DNA from: Capilliphycus salinus | Lineage (GTDB): Bacteria; Cyanobacteriota; Cyanobacteriia; Cyanobacteriales; Microcoleaceae | Length of the DNA stretch: 64,000 nt | Assembly (NCBI RefSeq): GCF_047276495.1 | Contig: NZ_CP178543.1 | Location: forward strand, 2,604,001-2,668,000 | Direction: 5' to 3' | Position numbers and translations under genes: made by a program | In this document: in pieces, positions 19,262-27,799 of the stretch | How the letters are laid out: every line of letters starts with the position of its first letter | Numbering within the stretch: the stretch's first letter is position 1 | Notes under the pieces: model-generated | Seen by the model: the letters and a program-made list of their open reading frames with translations, nothing else | Databases searched by the model: none | Told to the model about the DNA's origin: nothing

Positions 19262-20239
19262 ATGAATGATGCAGAATTTCAACCGAAAAATGAACGGGTA
19301 AATCAATACCAAGAACAACTCGAACAACTTAAACTCGAACTTCAAAATCAATATCAAGAACAACTTAAACAGCGAGAAGCCGAACTTTCACGTCAACATC
19401 AAGAACAACTTGAAAAATATGAAAAACAGTTAAAAAACCAACATCAAAAACAGTTAAAACAGCGGGAAGCCGAACTACACAGTCAATATCAAGAACAAAT
19501 TCAAAAAATAAAAAATAAACTAAGTCCCGAAGAACTCGAACGACTTCAAGAACAAATTGGCGAGTTAGAAAGTCCAATCAATCCAACCGAAATCAAACCG
19601 GATACAGATTTAAAAAATAATTCAGAGAAACAGACAACAAAAAATTCCGGCTCAAAATTAATAATTTCGTTAATCCTGCTAATTCCATTACTGATTACCA
19701 TTGTTTTTGATATTATAAATCAACAACCCCGCAGCTTCAGAGAACGCGGCGAACTGACGAAAAAAGACAACATAAAATCGGCTCAAAAATTAGCAGAAGA
19801 AGCGGGTGAGATGATCGATAATCCCCCACATCCGCTCACAGTTTTGCAAACGGCACAAGAGAAATTGAAAACAGCAATTCAATTATTAGAAGAGGTTGAT
19901 CACAAGCAAAAAAACTCGGAAGAAATCGAAGAAAAACTTAAAATATATCGAACCGACTACAACACAGTTTCTCAAAAAATTGCCCAAGAACAAAAAGCAG
20001 TTAACAACTTAGAAGCGGCTCAAAAATTAGCATTAGAAGCCTCGGCAATGGTAAAAAATCCTCCCTATCCCCTAACAGTTTGGCAAACCGCACAAGACAA
20101 ATGGGAAACAGCAGTTAATCTTTTAGAAACCATACCAGAAGATTCTTTTATTGCATCAGAAGCACAAGAAAAATTGGAGATTTATAAAGCCAATTTGGAA
20201 ATCATAAGCGAACGAGTTAAAACAGAATCCTCCCAATAA
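19262..20239 (+). CDS. coiled-coil single-pass membrane protein, paralogue 1 (no N-terminal globular domain)
   Basis: 325 residues, family not recognised. Residues 10-105 are a Gln/Glu/Lys-rich coiled coil with 15-residue units like QYQEQLKQREAELSR. One membrane helix follows (about 132-150, LIISLILLIPLLITIVF). The C-terminus has two ~68-residue helical modules sharing AxxLAxEAxxM, NPPxPLTVxQTAQxK, a hydrophobic LLE and a closing KLxIYxxxxxxxxxR; the same modules end the two downstream paralogues, nearly identically at the DNA level in places. Lacks the ~190-residue N-terminal domain present in the others. Predicted to be a membrane-anchored rod; function unknown. Confidence 0.85.
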   Translation: MNDAEFQPKNERVNQYQEQLEQLKLELQNQYQEQLKQREAELSRQHQEQLEKYEKQLKNQHQKQLKQREAELHSQYQEQIQKIKNKLSPEELERLQEQIGELESPINPTEIKPDTDLKNNSEKQTTKNSGSKLIISLILLIPLLITIVFDIINQQPRSFRERGELTKKDNIKSAQKLAEEAGEMIDNPPHPLTVLQTAQEKLKTAIQLLEEVDHKQKNSEEIEEKLKIYRTDYNTVSQKIAQEQKAVNNLEAAQKLALEASAMVKNPPYPLTVWQTAQDKWETAVNLLETIPEDSFIASEAQEKLEIYKANLEIISERVKTESSQ

Positions 20240-20245
20240 ATTATC

Positions 20246-20345
20246 TGTAGGTTGACATGAACGAAGTCAAACCCAACAGTTAAAGAAAGTGAAACCAAAC
20301 AATTATCTTTTAATGTTGGGTTTCGTACCTCAAGCCAACCTATAG
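20246..20345. repeat. TAGGTTGGGTT foldback repeat, copy 1
   Basis: Inverted arms about 30 bp long (GTAGGTTG...AAACCCAACA facing TGTTGGGTTTCGT...CAACCTA) with an AT-rich centre. It lies right after the stop of coiled-coil paralogue 1. Near-identical to the copy at 23954-24054; a half copy is at 20571. It looks like a small non-coding foldback (MITE-like) element that may also act as a terminator. Confidence 0.8.
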
Positions 20346-20570
20346 AATTGATAACTTTTCAGGAGGGATTGCTGACACAAGAATTTCACATTTCAGTTGA
20401 ACAGATAAAAAAAATTTTATCTTTAAGATGGCATTTAGCGATGAATTTATGATATTGTATAAGTAATCGTTCTTCCGAGCAATTTTTACCGTACTTTGTA
20501 GATAGAAAAGTACGACCGCATTTGATTCTCCTCGGTTCGTTGGGGTGTTCTCTGTGTCTCAGTTTTCAGT

Positions 20571-20601
20571 GTAGGTTGGGTTGAACGACGTGAAACCCAA
20601 A
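20571..20601. repeat. TAGGTTGGGTT half element
   Basis: A single arm (GTAGGTTGGGTTGAACGACG followed by TGAAACCCAA) of the same foldback family. The remainder of the 448-bp gap 20240-20687 shows no gene. Confidence 0.65.
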
Positions 20602-20687
20602 AGTTAGTTTTTGACCACACACTTTCAGTAAAAGTTTGTGAATTTCTAACCACTTTTTTGACAATTAACCCCTTCGGACTAAACTTT

Positions 20688-21092
20688 ATGAACACTGCAA
20701 CCATTCTGCACATCAAAGGTGAATTTCAAAGTTTGTTGGACTCGATGAAAACCTTCTGCGAACAACCCCATGCTGTTGAACCGCAGACTATCGAACAAAT
20801 TAAAGCATTTTATAATAAGCTAATTTGTGTTAACAATCCCCTTGAAAATGAACGAAGAAATCATCAAGCTTGGGGTGAATTGGATAAACTGGAGTTGATG
20901 TTTGCTAATGAATCCGATCAAAATACTTGGTATCAGCGTCGAGAGAAGCTAGAGAAACTGATGGATGGAATGATCGAAAATAGTTCGCTGTTGATGCAGC
21001 TTTGGCAAATAATTCAGTCCAATCATTCTCAAAAAATCTTTGATTTAGTTCTGCAATTTATTCGCGAGATTATTTCGTTTATCCAGAAATAA
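20688..21092 (+). CDS. N-terminal part of coiled-coil membrane paralogue 2, ended by in-frame TAA
   Basis: 134 residues. Starts MNTATILHIKGEFQ, matching MNTEVLLQLKREFQ of paralogue 3, and shares with it ENERRNHQAWGELDKLELMF versus EKENHGKFGDLDKLEILW, then ANE/ADE and WYQRRE/WYQKRE. All-helical, no known family. A TAA at 21090-21092 ends it after EIISFIQK, the point aligned with EISKFIKALRKQ in paralogue 3. The same frame stays open from 21093 to 23948, so this is best read as the first part of one long gene. ATG 20688 is preferred over TTG 20658 because it aligns with the paralogue start. Confidence 0.8.
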   Translation: MNTATILHIKGEFQSLLDSMKTFCEQPHAVEPQTIEQIKAFYNKLICVNNPLENERRNHQAWGELDKLELMFANESDQNTWYQRREKLEKLMDGMIENSSLLMQLWQIIQSNHSQKIFDLVLQFIREIISFIQK

Positions 21093-23948
21093 CTTGCAAG
21101 TTTTGAAAACGAAGATAGTCATTTAAACTACTCAATTAAAGATTTTCAGCGTTTAGAAGCATCTCTGAACAAATTTGTCAGTCAACTCGATCAAGTTCAA
21201 GGAGAACAAGCGGTAAAATTAATTGATGAACTCAAAACTAAGGTTGAGTCTTATCAGTTATTAACTCAAGAACAATCTCAAAAATTCGCGACTCAAGAAG
21301 CCGAGGTTAAACCCGAAAAAGAATTGGAAGTACAACGCCAGCAAGCCGAAGAAATTCAACAGCAAATCACCGAATTAAAACGTCAACATCAAGAAAAACT
21401 TCAAAACCGAGAAAATGAACTTCAACATCACATTAACGAACTACAAAAACAAATTACCGAACTAAAACGTCAACATCAAGAAAAACTTCAAAACCGAGAA
21501 GCCGAACTTAACACCCAAATTAATGAACTGCAAAAACAAATCACCGAATTAAAACGTCAACATCAAGAAAAACTTCAAAACCGAGAAAATGAACTTCAAC
21601 ATCACATTAACGAACTGCAAAAACAAATCACCGAACTCAAACGTCAACATCAAGAAAAACTCCAAAACCGAGAAAATGAACTTCAACATCACATTAACGA
21701 ACTGCAAAAACAAATAACCCAATTAAAAAGCCAGCAAACCGAAAAAAATGAGGAACAAACAGCCCAACTTGTAACTCAAATTAACCAACTTCAACAGCAA
21801 ATAGCTGAGGTACAGGGTCAACACCAAGAACAAACTCGTCAAAAACAAGAGGAATATACACTAAAAATTAACCAACTTCAACAACATATCACCAAATTAA
21901 AAACTCAGGAAGCCGAAAAAATCAAGCAAACCGAAGCCGAACTTTTACGTATACATCAAGAACAACTTCAGCAACGAGAAGCCGAACTTCACAGTCAATT
22001 TCAAGAACAACTTGAAAACCGAGAAGCCCAACTTTCAGTTAAATATCAAGAACAACTTGAAAAGTCGGAAAGTCAGTTCAAACTCCAACATCAAGAACAA
22101 CTTGAAAACCGAGAAGCCGAACTTTTAGACCAAATTAACGAACTGCAAAAACAAATAACCCAATTAAAAAGCCAGCAAACCGAAAAAAATGAGGAACAAA
22201 CAGCCCAACTTGTAACTGAAATTAACCAACTTCAACAGCAAATAGCTGAGGTACAGGGTCAACACCAAGAACAAACTCGTCAAAAACAAGAGGAATATAC
22301 ACTAAAAATTAACCAACTTCAACAACATATCGCCCAATTAAAAACTCAGGAAGCCGAAAAAATCAAGCAAACCGAAGCCGAACTTTCAGTTAAATATCAA
22401 GAACAACTTGAAAAGTCTGAAAGTCAGTTAAAACTCCAACATCAAGAACAACTTGAAAACCGAGAAGCCGAACTTTTAGACCAAATTAACCAACTGCAAA
22501 AACAAATTACCGAATTAAAAATTCAGGAAGCCGAAAAAAATGAGGAACAAACAGCCCAACTTGTAACTCAAATTAACCAACTTCAACAGCAAATAGCTGA
22601 GGTACAGGGTCAACACCAAGAACAAACTCGTCAAAAACAAGAGGAATATACACTAAAAATTAACCAACTTCAACAACATATCACCAAATTAAAAACTCAG
22701 GAAGCCGAAAAAATCAAGCAAACCGAAGCCGAACTTTCAGTTAAATATCAAGAACAACTTGAAAAGTCTGAAAGTCAGTTAAAACTCCAACATCAAGAAC
22801 AACTTGAAAACCGAGAAGCCGAACTTCACAGTCAATTTCAAGAACAACTTGAAAACCGAGAAGCCCAACTTTCAGTTAAATATCAAGAACAACTTGAAAA
22901 GTCGGAAAGTCAGTTCAAACTCCAACATCAAGAACAACTTCAGCAACGAGAAGCCCAACTTTCAGACCAAATTAACCAACTGCAAAAACAAATCACCGAA
23001 TTAAAACATCAACATCAAGAACAACTTGAAAACCGAGAAGCCGAACTTTCGGTTAAATATCAAGAACAACTTGAAAAGTCTGAAACTCAATTCAAACTTC
23101 AACATCAAGAACAACTTAAAAACCGAGAAACTGAACTTCACAGTCAATTTCAAGAACAACTTCAGCAACGAGAAGCCGAACTTCACAGTCAATTTCAAGA
23201 ACAACTTAAACGGCGAGAAGCGGAACTAAGACAGGAAGAAAAAGAACGAATTAAAAAACAAATCGATGAGTTAGAAAGTCAAATCAAAGAACAAGAAGAA
23301 AAAACCAACAACAAGAAAAAACCGGACAGCATCAAACAGACTTTCACTTTACCCCTTGTGTTAATTTTGCTGGTTCCCCTATTCGGAATAGTTGGTTTTG
23401 CATCTCAAAATACGTTCAAAAGTAAACCCGAACAAAACACGGCGAATCGTGTTGAAAAAGTTATCGTAGCAGACAATATAAAATTGGCTGAAAAATTAGC
23501 TTTAGAAGCGGGAGAGATGATAAAAAATTCACCCCATCCGCTTACAGTTTGGCAAACTGCACAAGATAAATGGCGAAAAGCGATTCAATTATTAGAAGCT
23601 GTTTCTAACGATACAGCCAATTCTGAACAAATTGAAAAGCAACTGGAAACTTATCGAACCGACTACAACTCAGTTACTCAAAAAATTGCCCAAGAACAAA
23701 AAGCAGTTAACAACTTAGAAGCGGCTCAAAAATTAGCATTAGAAGCGTCTGTAATGGTAAAGAATCCTCCCTATGCCCTGAAGATTTGGCAAACCGCAGA
23801 AAACCAATGGCAAAAATCAGTTAACCTTTTAGAAAGTATACCCGAAGATGCTTTTATTGCACCGGAAGCACAAGAAAAATTAGACATTTATCGAACTAAT
23901 TTGGAAATGATTCGTCAACGAGTCAAAACAGAATCTCTCAACTCATAA
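21093..23948 (+). CDS. remainder of coiled-coil membrane paralogue 2 (after an in-frame stop)
   Basis: 951 codons in the same frame as 20688-21092, with no other stop. Codons 21093-21330 continue the N-terminal domain (DFQRLEASLNKFVSQLD), followed by ~630 residues of coiled coil built from repeats, one membrane helix (LPLVLILLVPLFGIVGFA, about 23347-23400) and two C-terminal helical modules. No ATG occurs before the C-terminal module; the first TTG is at 21324, so independent translation is doubtful. Either a nonsense mutation, a sequencing error or stop readthrough explains the break. Strong A-richness on the coding strand follows from Gln, Glu and Lys codons. Function unknown. Confidence 0.75.
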   Translation, partial: LASFENEDSHLNYSIKDFQRLEASLNKFVSQLDQVQGEQAVKLIDELKTKVESYQLLTQEQSQKFATQEAEVKPEKELEVQRQQAEEIQQQITELKRQHQEKLQNRENELQHHINELQKQITELKRQHQEKLQNREAELNTQINELQKQITELKRQHQEKLQNRENELQHHINELQKQITELKRQHQEKLQNRENELQHHINELQKQITQLKSQQTEKNEEQTAQLVTQINQLQQQIAEVQGQHQEQTRQKQEEYTLKINQLQQHITKLKTQEAEKIKQTEAELLRIHQEQLQQREAELHSQFQEQLENREAQLSVKYQEQLEKSESQFKLQHQEQLENREAELLDQINELQKQITQLKSQQTEKNEEQTAQLVTEINQLQQQIAEVQGQHQEQTRQKQEEYTLKINQLQQHIAQLKTQEAEKIKQTEAELSVKYQEQLEKSESQLKLQHQEQLENREAELLDQINQLQKQITELKIQEAEKNEEQTAQLVTQINQLQQQIAEVQGQHQEQTRQKQEEYTLKINQLQQHITKLKTQEAEKIKQTEAELSVKYQEQLEKSESQLKLQHQEQLENREAELHSQFQEQLENREAQLSVKYQEQLEKSESQFKLQHQEQLQQREAQLSDQINQLQKQITELKHQHQEQLENREAELSVKYQEQLEKSETQFKLQHQEQLKNRETELHSQFQEQLQQREAELHSQFQEQLKRREAELRQEEKERIKKQIDELESQIKEQEEKTNNKKKPDSIKQTFTLPLVLILLVPLFGIVGFASQNTFKSKPEQNTANRVEKVIVADNIKLAEKLALEAGEMIKNSPHPLTVWQTAQDKWRKAIQLLEAVSNDTANSEQIEKQLETYRTDYNSVTQKIAQEQKAVNNLEAAQKLALEASVMVKNPPYALKIWQTAENQWQKSVNLLESIPEDAFIAPEAQEKLDIYRTNLEMIRQRVKTESLNS
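21345..23225 (+). repeat. nested coding tandem repeats (87-bp and 45-bp units, larger blocks)
   Basis: The first part holds about four 87-bp units (29 residues: ELQKQITELKRQHQEKLQNR plus a variable end). Later come 45-bp units (15 residues, such as REAELHSQFQEQLEN). A block with LVTQINQLQQQIAEVQGQHQ occurs three times (near 21770, 22210 and 22560). These keep frame and helix periodicity and make the gene prone to length change by recombination. Confidence 0.85.
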
Positions 23949-23953
23949 ATCAC

Positions 23954-24054
23954 CTGTAGGTTGGGTTGAACAAAGTGAAACTCAACAGTTAAAGAAAATG
24001 AAACCAAACAATTATCTTTTAATGTTGGGTTTCGTACCTCAACCCAACCTACAG
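23954..24054. repeat. TAGGTTGGGTT foldback repeat, copy 2
   Basis: CTGTAGGTTGGGTTGAAC arm facing GTTGGGTTTCGTACCTCAAC plus CCAACCTACAG, just after the stop of paralogue 2, with the centre nearly identical to copy 1. Both copies sit at the same place relative to paralogous genes, which suggests gene plus element duplicated together. Confidence 0.8.
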
Positions 24055-24204
24055 AGATTTTTAAGGGATACAAAGGAGTTCAAGGAAGTCTAAGCCAACC
24101 GAAAGGATGAGTTGAAAATTTTTATAACATTTTGGCTAAACCGTTGATTCTATGGCAAACTAAAGTATTACCGTTCGCTTGATAGAGTTCAATGAGGTGC
24201 AGCG

Positions 24205-25674
24205 ATGAATACAGAGGTACTGCTTCAGCTTAAACGAGAATTTCAGATTGTAGTTGAACAGATGAAAATTGTCTTCTGTCCTCAGGATGGTATTCAGCGA
24301 CGCGCCTATGATATTCTACAATTCAAACTTCCCCTAAAAAATCTTCAGAGTCGTTTGGAAACCGAAAAAGAAAATCATGGTAAATTTGGAGATTTGGATA
24401 AATTAGAAATTCTCTGGGCGGATGAACAAACCAAACAAAAATGGTATCAAAAACGAGAACAACAAGAACAACTCTTAGAACGGTTACTCATCCATAATAA
24501 TCTGCTTTTGTGCTTTGGTGACTTTATTCGATACAACTCCTACAAAGAGACTTTCAATTTTACATCGCTTTTACATCATTTACTCGAATTTATTGCTATT
24601 GATATTCGCCGTTATACACATTTTCCCTATTTAAGCATCGCCTACGAAGGAATAGAAACCTTAACCTTTGAAATTAGCAAGTTCATAAAAGCACTCAGAA
24701 AACAACTCCCGACAGAAAACCTCAAACGAAAACATAAACGATTTTATTCTATTCTTTTAGAGTTAGAAGAATATCAATCAATTGTTCAACCCCAAACCGA
24801 ACTCTTTGCCAAAGAAAAAGCCGAGTTTGAACAACAAAAGCAACAGTGGTATCAACAACAAGAAGAACTCAAACGTCAACAAGAAGCTTGGTTAGAAGAA
24901 CAAAAAGCAGAACTTCGCCAACAGCAAGCCCGCTTAGAAGAACAAAAAACAGCACTCCGCCGACAACAGCCAACCTTACTCCAGCCCAACATAGAATCTT
25001 TTTCTCCGGTAAAATCCGATGCAATAACTGACAGAAAAACCGCTAAAAATCGTCAGCGTTTCGGTTGGAGTCCCCTGCTGTTATTGGCGGTTGTGATTGG
25101 GATTTTAGGCGGCGTTCAGTTCATCCCCAAAGCCTCGGTCAACTCTCGAAAACAAATTAGTGCATTGGCAGAAAATCAACCGTTAGAACTGCGATTAAAG
25201 TCCGCTCAATCCCTAGCAATGGAAGCAAACGAAGCCGTAGATAATCAACCTTTATCCTTAACCGCTTGGAGAGAAGCGCAAGGAAAATGGCAAGATGCGA
25301 TCGCCGAATTACAAGAATTACCCGCTTCTGAAAAGCAATCAGAACCCGTTCAAAAACAGTTGGCAATTTATCAAGAAGATTATAACAGAGCCAATCAAAA
25401 ATTAATCCAAGAACAAACTGCGATCGCCAATTTTAACTCGGCGAAAAAACTCGCATTAGAAGCCTCAGTTCTTGTTAAAAATCCGCCCTATCCCTTAGAA
25501 GTTTGGCAACAGGCAGAAAACAAATGGCAAGCCGCAATTAGCTTACTTGAAACCATTCCCAGTGATACTTTAATTGCACCCCAAGTTCAAGAAAAATTAA
25601 CCCTTTATCGCCTCAATTCTCAAGAAATAGAAAAAAGAATTATGATGAAAAAGCGAACAAAAACCCTTTCGTAG
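24205..25674 (+). CDS. coiled-coil single-pass membrane protein, paralogue 3 (complete)
   Basis: 489 residues; the intact reference for this local family. Residues 1-190 form a helical N-terminal domain (GDLDKLEILWADEQTKQKWY and an EFIAIDIRRYTHF segment). About 195-260 is a short coiled coil (EQQKQQWYQQQEELKRQQEA). One membrane helix at about 287-305 (PLLLLAVVIGILGGVQFI) precedes two C-terminal modules (LAMEANEAVDNQPLSLTAW, LALEASVLVKNPPYPLEVW). Compared with paralogue 2 the coil is about ten times shorter, so rod length differs while both ends are kept. Family not recognised; a tether or scaffold role is inference only. Confidence 0.85.
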   Translation: MNTEVLLQLKREFQIVVEQMKIVFCPQDGIQRRAYDILQFKLPLKNLQSRLETEKENHGKFGDLDKLEILWADEQTKQKWYQKREQQEQLLERLLIHNNLLLCFGDFIRYNSYKETFNFTSLLHHLLEFIAIDIRRYTHFPYLSIAYEGIETLTFEISKFIKALRKQLPTENLKRKHKRFYSILLELEEYQSIVQPQTELFAKEKAEFEQQKQQWYQQQEELKRQQEAWLEEQKAELRQQQARLEEQKTALRRQQPTLLQPNIESFSPVKSDAITDRKTAKNRQRFGWSPLLLLAVVIGILGGVQFIPKASVNSRKQISALAENQPLELRLKSAQSLAMEANEAVDNQPLSLTAWREAQGKWQDAIAELQELPASEKQSEPVQKQLAIYQEDYNRANQKLIQEQTAIANFNSAKKLALEASVLVKNPPYPLEVWQQAENKWQAAISLLETIPSDTLIAPQVQEKLTLYRLNSQEIEKRIMMKKRTKTLS

Positions 25675-25844
25675 GGGCGGGTTCCGAGTTGATGTATATC
25701 TTCTCAAAAACAACCTCTGTAAACCCGCCCCGCCCCGGTTTGTGATCTAATATGCGGTTGATTAATTTTGTAATGGGGGAGGGGCGGGTTTATGTAAGTT
25801 ATTTCCGCCGAAAACATAGATTTAGTCAGAACCCGCCCCTACAG
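25670..25844. repeat. GGGGCGGGTT foldback cluster
   Basis: Alternating GTAGGGGCGGGTT and AACCCGCCCC arms at 25671, 25722, 25781 and 25830 form a long inverted-repeat element downstream of paralogue 3. The same arms occur at 51671-51882. No gene is present in the 584-bp gap 25675-26258; the rest is a 7-bp repeat array and the apcA leader. Confidence 0.75.
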
Positions 25845-25847
25845 AAC

Positions 25848-25875
25848 CGACACCCGGCACCCGACACCCGACACC
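25848..25875. repeat. heptanucleotide short tandem repeat (STRR-like)
   Basis: Four copies of CGACACC (one CGGCACC) in tandem, between the foldback cluster and the apcA leader. Confidence 0.75.
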
Positions 25876-25944
25876 TACCCTTGAATGAGAGGGAATGTAA
25901 AAAAATATTACGAGACTACTAATATTGTGAACGTAATGCCTCAA

Positions 25945-26258
25945 AATACATCCGGTAGGAGGTAAAAAAGATCGGGCAATGTCCCGGCTGACTACCGACT
26001 GACCGTCAAGCAGAGAATGTAACTTTATGTTGCGGCCCGAGTAGAGTCGCAATCGGGTTAAAAAGCTGTAAGACGGGACAAATCAGCACTCGTTGAGTGT
26101 AAAACAGCTACGGCTAGTCCTCTTGACAGGACGGCACTTAACAAGGTTTGATTCGGGTTGACCCCAAAAAATGATCGACCCCGACAACAGATTCATAAAA
26201 TTTCTGGCCAGTCGAGGGTAAAATCAGGAACACGTTAGCTAAAACTCTTTGGTAAAAA
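25945..26258 (+). promoter_or_regulatory. highly structured 5' leader of apcABC
   Basis: Several perfect helices can be drawn: CGGTAG/CTACCG (25953-25958 with 25992-25997) enclosing CGGG/CCCG (25973-25986); CCCGA/TCGGG (26036-26057); AGCTGT/ACAGCT (26064-26109) enclosing CACTC/GAGTG (26087-26099); GTCCT/AGGAC (26117-26132); and a CGGGTTGA/TCGACCCCG pairing (26153-26185). There is no ORF. Long leaders are usual for phycobilisome genes, but such dense structure suggests a regulatory or stabilising RNA, or a separate ncRNA. I do not recognise a known riboswitch. Confidence 0.55.
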
Positions 26259-26744
26259 ATGAGTATCGTCACTAGATCCATTGTGAATGCAGATGCTGAG
26301 GCTCGTTATCTCAGCCCGGGTGAGTTAGATCGAATCAAAGCATTTGTTGTTACAGGTGAGCGTCGTCTTCGCGTTGCTGAAACCATGACATCGGCTCGTG
26401 AGCGCATCATCAAAGAAGCAGGAAACCAACTGTTCCAGAAGCGTCCTGATGTGGTTTCTCCCGGTGGAAACGCTTATGGTGAAGAAATGACCGCAACTTG
26501 CTTGCGTGACCTAGACTACTACCTCCGTCTGATCACCTACGGAATTGTAGCAGGCGACGTTACTCCCATCGAAGAAATCGGCATCGTTGGCGTCCGTGAA
26601 ATGTACAAGTCTCTCGGTACTCCCATCGAAGCAGTTGCAGAAGGTGTTCGCGCCATGAAGAGCGTTGCAACCTCCTTGCTGTCTGGTGAAGATGCTGCTG
26701 AAGCCTCAGCATACTTCGACTACGTTATCGGTAGAATGTCATAG
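26259..26744 (+). CDS. apcA: allophycocyanin alpha subunit
   Basis: 161 residues, full length. Phycobilin lyase-dependent attachment site Cys81 in MTATCLRDLDYYLR, and the typical start MSIVTRSIVNADAEARYLSPGEL. It pairs with ApcB to form the phycobilisome core, passing light energy to the photosystems on the thylakoid surface. First gene of apcABC; apcE is not adjacent in this window. Expression is likely set by the long structured leader upstream. Confidence 0.98.
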   Translation: MSIVTRSIVNADAEARYLSPGELDRIKAFVVTGERRLRVAETMTSARERIIKEAGNQLFQKRPDVVSPGGNAYGEEMTATCLRDLDYYLRLITYGIVAGDVTPIEEIGIVGVREMYKSLGTPIEAVAEGVRAMKSVATSLLSGEDAAEASAYFDYVIGRMS

Positions 26745-26824
26745 GATCATCGTTGATCTTTGTGACCCAAAACTTAAGAATCTTAGATTCAGCAGCAACA
26801 CTTTAAGGAATATTAGAGTCAATC

Positions 26825-27310
26825 ATGCAAGACGCAATTACCGCCGTAATCAATTCCTCTGACGTTCAAGGAAAATACCTTGATTCCAGCGCTCTCGATA
26901 AGCTCAAAGCTTATTTCTCGACTGGTGAACTGCGCGTTCGGGCTGCAAGCACAATCAGCGCTAACGCCGCTTCTATCGTTAAAGAAGCAGTAGCCAAGTC
27001 TCTCTTGTATTCTGATGTTACCCGCCCGGGCGGAAATATGTACACGACTCGTCGTTATGCAGCTTGCATCCGCGACTTAGACTATTACCTCCGCTATGCT
27101 ACCTACGCCATGTTAGCAGGCGATCCTTCTATCTTGGATGAGCGTGTACTCAACGGTTTAAAAGAAACTTACAACTCTCTGGGTGTACCCATCGGTTCGA
27201 CTGTACAAGCCATTCAAGCCATGAAAGAAGTCACTGCTGGTTTAGTTGGTGCTGACGCCGGTAAAGAAATGGGCGTTTACTTCGACTACATCTGCTCTGG
27301 CTTAAGCTAG
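26825..27310 (+). CDS. apcB: allophycocyanin beta subunit
   Basis: 161 residues, beginning MQDAITAVINSSDVQGKYLD. Chromophore Cys81 in YAACIRDLDYYLR and the conserved Asn71 in RPGGNMY that is N-methylated in phycobiliprotein beta chains. Forms the alpha-beta monomer with ApcA in the phycobilisome core. Starts 80 bp after apcA in the same operon. Confidence 0.98.
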   Translation: MQDAITAVINSSDVQGKYLDSSALDKLKAYFSTGELRVRAASTISANAASIVKEAVAKSLLYSDVTRPGGNMYTTRRYAACIRDLDYYLRYATYAMLAGDPSILDERVLNGLKETYNSLGVPIGSTVQAIQAMKEVTAGLVGADAGKEMGVYFDYICSGLS

Positions 27311-27334
27311 AACTTTTGCTCATACGAACCAATT

Positions 27335-27378
27335 CAACAAAGATTTAAGAATTAAAAAAGCAATTCTCTCCTTTGTTG
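27335..27378 (+). promoter_or_regulatory. long hairpin between apcB and apcC
   Basis: CAACAAAG/CTTTGTTG outer arms enclose AGAATT/AATTCT inner arms in the 248-bp apcB-apcC gap. Such a stem fits partial termination or mRNA processing that would lower apcC relative to apcAB, as expected from core stoichiometry. Confidence 0.55.
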
Positions 27379-27558
27379 TTTGTGGCTCAATCGTCTCAAC
27401 CAAGGCTAGGGAAGTCGGTCGTGAGTGCTAGAACGCTAAAGGCTTGTCTGTTGTCAAATGATGAGTTTTCGTGAGCTAGTATTGACTTGGTGACTCCCTG
27501 CCTTCAATTTAAAAATAACTGGAAAAACTGGGAATTTGATTTCGGGAGAATCATTACC

Positions 27559-27762
27559 ATGAGAATGTTTAAAGTGACGGCTTGTGTTCCGAGCCAAACT
27601 CGGATTCGGACTCAGCGGGAATTACAAAATACTTACTTTACCAAATTAGTTCCTTACGATAACTGGTTCCGCGAACAGCAACGGATTATGAAAATGGGCG
27701 GAAAAATCGTTAAGGTGGAGTTGGCGACCGGAAAGCCTGGAATGAATACAGGTTTGATGTAA
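27559..27762 (+). CDS. apcC: phycobilisome core linker, allophycocyanin-associated 7.8 kDa
   Basis: 67 residues starting MRMFKVTACVPSQTRIR and containing YFTKLVPYDNWFREQQR and KMGGKIVKVELATGKPG, the standard LC7.8 linker. It caps ApcAB trimers in the core cylinders. Start ATG 27559 gives the family N-terminus; in-frame codons upstream are non-coding. Last gene of the operon. Confidence 0.97.
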   Translation: MRMFKVTACVPSQTRIRTQRELQNTYFTKLVPYDNWFREQQRIMKMGGKIVKVELATGKPGMNTGLM

Positions 27763-27799
27763 TGGTGTTCCCACGCCATAACCGCTCTGAAAAACCTAC

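Noticed and set aside
23001..23229. Short Phe/Leu-rich and Asn/Lys-rich frames inside the coiled-coil gene
   Set aside because: Shadows of the 45-bp repeats read in other frames; no start signals.
27335..27378. Inverted repeat considered as a CRISPR-like repeat
   Set aside because: Single copy, no spacing pattern; no CRISPR array exists in the window.
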